The notes under the pieces: model-generated | The model's database searches: none | Seen by the model: the letters and a program-made list of their open reading frames with translations, nothing else | Told to the model about the DNA's origin: nothing | DNA from: Cryptosporangium aurantiacum | GTDB lineage: Bacteria; Actinomycetota; Actinomycetes; Mycobacteriales; Cryptosporangiaceae | Reading direction: 5' to 3' | Length of the DNA: 64,000 nt | Assembly: GCF_900143005.1 (NCBI RefSeq) | Contig: NZ_FRCS01000007.1 | Coordinates: 310,001 to 374,000, forward strand | Shown: one piece after another, positions 59,199 to 64,000 of the stretch | How the letters are laid out: each line of letters starts with the position of its first letter | Position numbering within the stretch: the first letter of the stretch is position 1 | Position numbers and translations under genes: made by a program

Positions 59199-59248
59199 CG
59201 GCCAGGCGAGCCGTGAGGGCCGACTGGGCGCTCCGTACGCTGTGCGCC

Positions 59249-59584
59249 ATGACCAGCCGCGAACAACTGCCGGAGATCCGTGCCGGCATCGACCAACTCG
59301 ACCGGCAGATCGTCGGATTGCTGAGCCGCCGGGAGGAACTCGTCCGACGTGCCGGTCGGCTCAAGACCGATTCGGACGCCGTGCGCGCCCCCAACCGCGT
59401 CGAGCAGGTGATCGGGAAGGTACGGACGCTCGCCACCGAGTCCGGCGCGGACCCCGACGTCGTTGAGGCCACCTACCGGGCGATGATCGCGGCGTTCATC
59501 GACCTCGAGCTTCGCGTCCATGCGGGACAGCACGCGACAGGATCGTCATCGGGTCACGGCCCGGAGGCCGGAGTACCTCGGTGA
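59249..59584 (+). CDS. AroQ-type chorismate mutase
   Basis: A 111-residue all-helical chorismate mutase: LPEIRAGIDQLDRQIVGLLSRREELVRR, a central VRAPNRVEQVIGKVR, and AMIAAFIDLELR. The conserved Arg, Lys and Glu of the type II fold are in place. It turns chorismate to prephenate, or serves a related isochorismate lyase reaction. There is no ribosome site, but TACGCT lies seven bases upstream of ATG 59249, so the message is probably leaderless. The C-terminal 30 codons overlap the convergent GNAT gene. Confidence 0.88.
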   Translation: MTSREQLPEIRAGIDQLDRQIVGLLSRREELVRRAGRLKTDSDAVRAPNRVEQVIGKVRTLATESGADPDVVEATYRAMIAAFIDLELRVHAGQHATGSSSGHGPEAGVPR

Positions 59585-60005
59585 TCGTGAAGCCGCATCG
59601 GCGGTAGAAGTCCACGGCCCGCCCGCCGGCGTTGACCCACAGCCGCGCGTAACCGGCGTCCGCGGCCCAGGTCGTCAGACTCGTCATCAGTGCGCCGCCG
59701 ATACCGCGGCCGCGCTGGTCCGAGCGGACGATGACGCCGACCACCCACGGACCCCGGTCGGCGAGTTCGTCATGCTCCACCGTGATCAGACCCATGCCGC
59801 CCAGGACGTCGCCCGCTGCGTCAACCGCGACGAGCGTGACCGGCACACCGTCGGCCCCGGCCTCGCCCTGCGTGGTGCGGATCCACCACAGCAGAGACTC
59901 ACGGCCGGAATGGTCGGCCCACTCCTGCCACCGCAGGCGCGCCAACGGGTCCACGAGATCCGGGCGATCGGCCAGCGACTCGATCGTGAGGCTCGACCGC
60001 AGCAT
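59496..60005 (-). CDS. GNAT-family N-acetyltransferase
   Basis: A 169-residue acetyltransferase with VGVIVRSDQRGRGIGGALM (acetyl-CoA loop R-G-x-G-I-G) and RAVDFYRRCGF near the end. The substrate is unknown. TACAGT ends six bases before ATG 60005, which suggests a leaderless transcript. It overlaps the chorismate mutase by 89 bases. Confidence 0.88.
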   Translation of the reverse strand: MLRSSLTIESLADRPDLVDPLARLRWQEWADHSGRESLLWWIRTTQGEAGADGVPVTLVAVDAAGDVLGGMGLITVEHDELADRGPWVVGVIVRSDQRGRGIGGALMTSLTTWAADAGYARLWVNAGGRAVDFYRRCGFTITEVLRPPGRDPMTILSRAVPHGREARGR

Positions 60006-60140
60006 ATTGGCACTGTAGCCGCGCGACGGCTTTTGGGTTGTCGCTGATTCAGGCGACCAGGACGATCCCGGTGGCGCCCGCGGCGGCGTCTCGCTCAAAA
60101 CCGCTAGGAGTCGGACGGACGGCCGCATATCTTCCGGTGG

Positions 60141-60668
60141 ATGGACACCTCGCCGCTGAGCTTCCTGCGACGTCAATACGACATCGCGTGGGCCCTGACC
60201 GAGATCTCGCTCGCCGGTCTCGGCGACGAGGAGTGCTTCTGGCTGCCGTCCCCGGGGGCCTGGACCGTGCGGCGCGAGCCCGACGGATCGTGGCGCGCCG
60301 ACTGGGCCGAGACCGAACCGGACCCGCCGCCGCTGGTCAGCGTCGGCTGGCTGACGTGGCACGTCGACATGTGGTGGTCAACGGCTCACGCGCACGCGGT
60401 CGGCCGGGAAACAACGTCCCCCGAGCAGATCGTGTGGGCGGGGACGGCCGCGGCCGCGGTCGCCCGGATCGAGCGCCTCCACGCCGACTGGTCGGCGGTG
60501 CTGGATCAGGCTCGTGATGAGGATCTAGCCGTGGCACCGGCCAGCAGCTGGCCGTTTCCGGGCGGGCAGCCGTTCGGCGACGTGCTGGCCTGGGTGAACC
60601 TGGAGCTGATGAAGAACGCCGCGGAGATCGGGCAACTGCGCCGGATCCGGCTCGTCGGCAACGGCTAG
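60141..60668 (+). CDS. DinB-like four-helix protein
   Basis: A 175-residue DinB-superfamily protein: SFLRRQYDIAWALTEISLAGL, SVGWLTWHVDMWWSTAHAHA with the first metal His, and DVLAWVNLELMKNAAEIGQLRRI, where the usual HxxxH is replaced by MKNAAE, so one metal ligand may be missing. Members are thiol-dependent transferases or of unknown role. It is convergent with trmB. Confidence 0.8.
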   Translation: MDTSPLSFLRRQYDIAWALTEISLAGLGDEECFWLPSPGAWTVRREPDGSWRADWAETEPDPPPLVSVGWLTWHVDMWWSTAHAHAVGRETTSPEQIVWAGTAAAAVARIERLHADWSAVLDQARDEDLAVAPASSWPFPGGQPFGDVLAWVNLELMKNAAEIGQLRRIRLVGNG

Positions 60669-60681
60669 TTCCGGCGCGGCT

Positions 60682-61371
60682 TCAGGCTGATGCGGGTGCG
60701 GGGCGACGCGCGAAGATGTCCGCGACGACGTGGCCCTTCGCTCGGCCGCGGGTCTCGTACTTCGTTTCCGGACGCCACGCCGGGCGCTCCACCGGGCCGC
60801 CGTGCTCGAGTTCCAGGCCGGGCTCGGCAGCCAGCACCGCGACCATCTGCTCGGCGTAGGGCTCCCAGTCGGTGGCGCAGTGCAGCCGCCCGCCGGGGAC
60901 CAGCCGGTCCGCGACCAGCGCGGCGAACCGGGCGTCGACCAGGCGGCGCTTGTGATGCCGCGCCTTGGGCCACGGGTCGGGAAAGTAGAGGCGTACGCCG
61001 GCCAGGCTCGCGGGCGGGATCCGCTGCTCCAGCAGCTGGGCGCCGTCGCCGTGGAGCACCCGCACGTTGTCCAGCCCACGCTCGTGGACGCCGCGCAACA
61101 GCGCGCCGACGCCGGGAACGTGCACGTCGGCGGCGATCAGGCAGGTACGCGGATCGGCCTGCGCCATCTCCAGCGTGGTGCCGCCCATGCCGAAACCGAT
61201 CTCCAGGACGACGGGCGCGTCACGGCCGAAGAGTTCCGTCAGGTCGAGGGGCGCGTCACCGGCCGGGATCGCGAACCGGTCGGCCAGCGTGCCCAGGGCC
61301 CTGCGCTGACCGGGCGTAACCCGGCCACTACGCAGCTTGTAGGTCCGGTTGACGGTCGCGCTCTCGGTCAC
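60682..61371 (-). CDS. trmB: tRNA (guanine-N7)-methyltransferase
   Basis: A 229-residue SAM-dependent enzyme that methylates G46 of tRNA at N7. VVLEIGFGMGGTTLEMAQ is the SAM motif, and LYFPDPWPKARHHKRRLVDA is the TrmB signature. A housekeeping gene. Confidence 0.96.
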   Translation of the reverse strand: MTESATVNRTYKLRSGRVTPGQRRALGTLADRFAIPAGDAPLDLTELFGRDAPVVLEIGFGMGGTTLEMAQADPRTCLIAADVHVPGVGALLRGVHERGLDNVRVLHGDGAQLLEQRIPPASLAGVRLYFPDPWPKARHHKRRLVDARFAALVADRLVPGGRLHCATDWEPYAEQMVAVLAAEPGLELEHGGPVERPAWRPETKYETRGRAKGHVVADIFARRPAPASA

Positions 61372-61413
61372 GCCTCATTGTCCGCTACGCGCCGACCCGA
61401 CCCGCACCGGCCA

Positions 61414-62175
61414 TCACGGCTTGCGCGCGAGGACGAGCAGGCGGTGCGGACTTCCGTCCCGGTACCGGCCCGCGCCGGTCAGCGCGTCGGCCGTGACGCT
61501 GAATCCGGCCGACGTCAGATCCGCGCGGATCGCCGGTAGGCGGCTGGTGCGGTAGTACATGACGAACGGAGGCCGCCACACCGTGTTGCGGACGCGCATG
61601 ACCAGGTCGAACCCGAGCGTCTGCCAGTACCAGCTGTCGGTGAGGGGCGGCGGCGCCTCGATCGGGAAGGCGAAGAGCCCGCCGGGTCGCAGCGCGCGGT
61701 ACACACCCTCGAAGAGCGCCGGCCGTTCGGAGGGCAGGAAGTGGCCGAGCGCTCCGAAGCTGACCGCGAGGTCGAAGCGCTCGGCGAACGGCAGGGCCCT
61801 GGCGTCGGCCCGCACCCATAAGGCGTCCGGATTCGCGGCCCGCGCCTGGGCGAGCATGTTGGCGCTGAAGTCGACGCCGGTGATCCGTCCGCGGCACAGC
61901 GTGGTGAGAACCTGCGTGCCCGCGCCGGTACCGCAGCACACGTCCAGACCATCGGTGAACGGCCCGAGGCCGGCCAGCGCTTCGGCGGTCGTGTCGAGAA
62001 CGACGTCCGCCGTGCGGTAGGGCGTGTAGTCGAACTTCGGGGCGAGGAGGTCGTAGCCGTGCTCGACCGACGAGAGCGCCTGGACACACAGCTCACGCGC
62101 AGACGGGCCCTGGGACGAGAACACCGACCGAGCGTATCCGTCGACCGGTCCCGCCGGAGACAGTTGGATGCGCAT
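61414..62175 (-). CDS. Class I SAM-dependent methyltransferase
   Basis: A 253-residue methyltransferase: LDVCCGTGAGTQVL (motif I, Cys-Cys in place of the usual Gly/Ala), RITGVDFSANMLAQA and FDLAVSFGALGHFLP. The substrate is unknown. The ATG at 62175 is the longest start; a GTG at 62124 (VFSSQGPSAREL) is possible. Confidence 0.88.
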   Translation of the reverse strand: MRIQLSPAGPVDGYARSVFSSQGPSARELCVQALSSVEHGYDLLAPKFDYTPYRTADVVLDTTAEALAGLGPFTDGLDVCCGTGAGTQVLTTLCRGRITGVDFSANMLAQARAANPDALWVRADARALPFAERFDLAVSFGALGHFLPSERPALFEGVYRALRPGGLFAFPIEAPPPLTDSWYWQTLGFDLVMRVRNTVWRPPFVMYYRTSRLPAIRADLTSAGFSVTADALTGAGRYRDGSPHRLLVLARKP

Positions 62176-62260
62176 CCGGCGCGTTATACCCGGATTTGTC
62201 GTCTTTACTCCCGTGTGGTGATTTCATGCAGGAGTCGTCGGGGAGCAACGGGGGGCGTTG

Positions 62261-62659
62261 ATGAACATCGTGAAGAAGTTGGTGCTGGTCGCTGCGTGTG
62301 CAGTGCTCAGCCCGCTGGTGTCGGCGGGGCCTGCGGAGGCGGTGGGGGGTCCGTACTACGGAGCCATCGCCTATTCGGAGTCCACCGCCAAGTACGGGTA
62401 CGCATGGACGGGGGCCGGGCAGGCGGCAGCCGACGCGAGGGCGCGTCTCTACTGTCAGCAGACCGGTGCGACCGACTGCGTCGTCCGGGTGAGCGCCTAC
62501 GGCGGTTGGATCGCGCTGGCGACCACGATTCCGAGTAATCCGTGGGGCTGGGGACGCGCCGGGACTCGCCAGGGCGCGGTGAACTTCGCGCTGAGCGGTT
62601 GCCGGACCTACGGCGGTGGTGACGCCTGTGCGCTGGCCATCGCGGTCGATCTGACCTGA
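62261..62659 (+). CDS. Secreted DUF4189 protein
   Basis: A 132-residue exported protein. The signal peptide ends in SAGPAEA (about residue 25). The mature part has YYGAIAYSESTAKYGYAW and WGWGRAGTRQGAVNF, two halves with paired Cys (CQQTGATDC and CRTYGGGDAC), the DUF4189 pattern. Function unknown; small disulfide-bonded extracellular proteins of this family are common in actinobacteria. Confidence 0.88.
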   Translation: MNIVKKLVLVAACAVLSPLVSAGPAEAVGGPYYGAIAYSESTAKYGYAWTGAGQAAADARARLYCQQTGATDCVVRVSAYGGWIALATTIPSNPWGWGRAGTRQGAVNFALSGCRTYGGGDACALAIAVDLT

Positions 62660-62693
62660 CCCTGCCCGGTCAGGTCAGCGCCCGGCCGGCGCG

Positions 62694-62987
62694 CTACGCC
62701 GGCCGGGCTACCTCGGCCACCCCAGCGACGTCGGCCGCCTCGGCCGACGTGGGGAACGGCGCGTCCACCAGGCGCTTCTGCGCCCGGGACGCGAAGTACT
62801 CGCGGGACGCCTGGTCGAGCGACCGGCAGACCACCCGGTCGGACGCTTCGGACGGTGCCGGCAGCGGTCCGGCCACCGTGACGCCGGGGCGGATCGCGGT
62901 GTCGAAGCGCGAGCGTCGCTCGGCGAACAACCCGAGCAGCGGCGAACGGCCGGGGCGAGCGGATCGACGGGGCTCAGTGATCGTCAT
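62694..62987 (-). CDS. Small unknown protein below the GMC remnant
   Basis: A 97-codon frame from ATG 62987. It is in the same frame as the GMC remnant, with no stop between, so it may be either a separate gene or its decayed tail. The composition is protein-like (RSPLLGLFAERRSRFDTA, EYFASRAQKRLVDAPF). No family is recognised. Confidence 0.4.
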   Translation of the reverse strand: MTITEPRRSARPGRSPLLGLFAERRSRFDTAIRPGVTVAGPLPAPSEASDRVVCRSLDQASREYFASRAQKRLVDAPFPTSAEAADVAGVAEVARPA

Positions 62988-63065
62988 GCCCCTAGCCTGG
63001 TCCCTCAGGGGCGTCCGGCACCTGAGTAGTTCTGCCCGCGGCGCGGACGGTCCGCGGCGGCGGAG

Positions 63066-63425
63066 GTTCTCGACGCCGTGCACCCACCCGTCCGGGTCCA
63101 CCACCGCGGAAGAATCGTCCGCCGCCCCCATCCGGCACGTACCGACCGGGTGGTGATACGGCGCCACGGGACCCTGCTCACCTCCGCTGATCACGGCATC
63201 CAGCGGCGCGCTCCGGGCCAGTCGTCCGGCGAGGTCGGCGTCCGCCCGCAGCCGCACCAGGTCGCGCGGGTCGGAGAGCAGACCGGTGTTGATGCGGGGC
63301 GGCACACGCGGATCGGCCGACACGAGTCGCAGCACGCCGCGGGACTCGGGTGAGAGCAGCGCCACCAGCAGCGTCACCGAGGTGCGGTCGCCGTCGGGCA
63401 GTTCAACTCCACGCCGCAGGCACGG
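63066..63425 (-). pseudogene. GMC oxidoreductase, C-terminal remnant
   Basis: The minus strand encodes only the end of a glucose-methanol-choline oxidoreductase: SPESRGVLRLVSADPRVPPR, then YHHPVGTCRMGAADDSSAVV and WVHGVENL, after which homology stops. The N-terminal FAD domain is missing, and the frame is closed upstream of 63425. The final DAS-x-x-P/NT-x-x-x region is not recognisable. It abuts the LysR remnant. Confidence 0.8.
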
Positions 63426-63439
63426 TCACCGGCGAACGC

Positions 63440-63605
63440 CACGCCGCGCGCCGCCGGGTTCACCCCGGTCGACGGCGTCGAGTATCGCGAACTCCCCGAT
63501 CTGCGGATCCGCGCGGAGGTCGCGATGGTCACCCGTGCCGGGGACGAGCGTCCGCTGGTGGCCCGATTCACCGAGAGCGTGCGGGCCACGATGCGCCGCG
63601 TGTGA
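63440..63605 (+). pseudogene. LysR-family regulator, C-terminal remnant
   Basis: The plus strand encodes the end of a LysR substrate-binding domain: GVEYRELPDLRIRAEVAMV, TRAGDERPLVARFTESVR, then the stop at 63603-63605. The helix-turn-helix and most of the protein are missing. Together with the GMC remnant it marks a deletion through a divergent pair. Confidence 0.65.
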
Positions 63606-63629
63606 GGTCCCGGCTGCGACGATCACTCC

Positions 63630-64000
63630 ATGTCGAGGCGAGTGTTCATCAGCTACGCACGCGAGGATCGGAGCGGGGTCGACGAGATGGCCTCGGATCT
63701 GCGTCACGCCAAGATGGACGTGTGGTACGACGCGCGGCTGGCAGGCGGCGATCCATGGTGGACCGAGATCCTCCGCAACATCCGCGAATGCGACACGTTC
63801 GTGTTCGCGCTCTCGGAGTGGTCGATGGCGTCGGAGGCGTGCCGGCGCGAGTACGGCTACGCGCGGGACCTGCGACGACGCGTTCTTCCGGTTCGGATGG
63901 GCGAGCTTCCCGTGGTCGGGCCGGAACTCGACGACCTCTCCGGCCTGCACCAAACCCCCTATCGCACGGGGGACAAGACGGCGACGTTCGACCTACTCGC
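63630..64000 (+). CDS. TIR-domain protein, N-terminal part (cut by window edge)
   Basis: ATG 63630 opens a frame to the right edge without a stop (at least 123 codons). RRVFISYAREDRSGVDEM starts a TIR fold, then LRHAKMDVWYDARLAGGDPW and a SEWSMASEACRREYGYARDL segment, with the Glu of SEACRREY in the usual place for TIR NADases. Bacterial TIR proteins often degrade NAD+ in defence or are toxins/effectors. The C-terminal domain that would tell the system is outside the window. Confidence 0.85.
   Translation, partial: MSRRVFISYAREDRSGVDEMASDLRHAKMDVWYDARLAGGDPWWTEILRNIRECDTFVFALSEWSMASEACRREYGYARDLRRRVLPVRMGELPVVGPELDDLSGLHQTPYRTGDKTATFDLL

Noticed and set aside
62694-62987. Ribosomally made peptide precursor
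   Set aside because: No modifying enzyme nearby and no leader/core pattern; it may only be the tail of the GMC remnant.

Overview
The window reads as chromosome of a high-GC, spore-former-type actinobacterium (Actinomycetota). The evidence is very high G+C, many GTG starts, a complete actinobacterial type VII (ESX) secretion locus, AfsR/SARP-type regulation, a mycothiol-dependent maleylpyruvate-isomerase-family protein, and many TetR/MarR/ROK regulators. Frankia/Cryptosporangium/Micromonosporales-like genera would all fit; the sequence alone does not let me name one. I saw no rRNA, tRNA, CRISPR array, insertion sequence or prophage. Genes are dense and no gene-free stretch exceeds 300 bases. 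The longest gaps (about 34424-34629, 31734-31948, 25245-25435, 43671-43830 and 4598-4737) hold promoters, leaders or operators.

Region 1 (1-19.1 kb) is a type VII secretion locus. It has an SseB-like protein, an EccA-like AAA ATPase with an N-terminal beta-helix, a mycosin, two small WXG100-type proteins, EccB, EccD, EccC with three ATPase domains, two probable long substrates (325 and 705 aa), a Pro-rich protein and EccE. A glucose-6-phosphate dehydrogenase sits inside it. The mycosin has lost all three catalytic residues. Two SUKH-family immunity-like proteins (19.2-20.7 kb) close the locus.

Region 2 (20.7-34.5 kb) holds small regulator-target units: hydrolase/AfsR-like regulator, DHFR-like reductase/MMPL exporter, TetR/methyltransferase with a 42-bp palindrome, and TetR/FAD reductase/mycothiol-enzyme-like protein with two related CTAG-rich palindromes. 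An MFS exporter and an acetyltransferase follow. Region 3 (34.6-45.8 kb) has a secreted peptidoglycan-binding protein and a ROK repressor. The repressor is divergent from a tightly coupled operon: polar amino-acid ABC transporter, Rhizobium etli-type asparaginase, CutC and a ROK sugar kinase. A repetitive secreted protein and a secreted GH3 glycosidase come next.

Region 4 (45.8-56.1 kb) holds MarR/DsbA/LLM, an NDH-2-like flavoprotein, TetR/NTF2-fold, several DUF genes, and an overlapping operon of ECF sigma factor, zinc-finger anti-sigma with a permease-like membrane domain, two more membrane proteins and an ABC ATPase. Region 5 (56.2-64 kb) has a BtrH-like protein, an HxlR/hydrolase pair, chorismate mutase, GNAT, DinB-like, TrmB, a methyltransferase, a DUF4189 secreted protein, and a deletion scar joining remnants of a GMC oxidoreductase and a LysR regulator. 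It ends in a TIR-domain protein cut by the window edge.

Most worth following up are the inactive mycosin, the sigma/anti-sigma/ABC module whose anti-sigma resembles its partner permeases, the possible glycosyl-asparagine operon, the large palindromic operators, and the fused pseudogene remnants.
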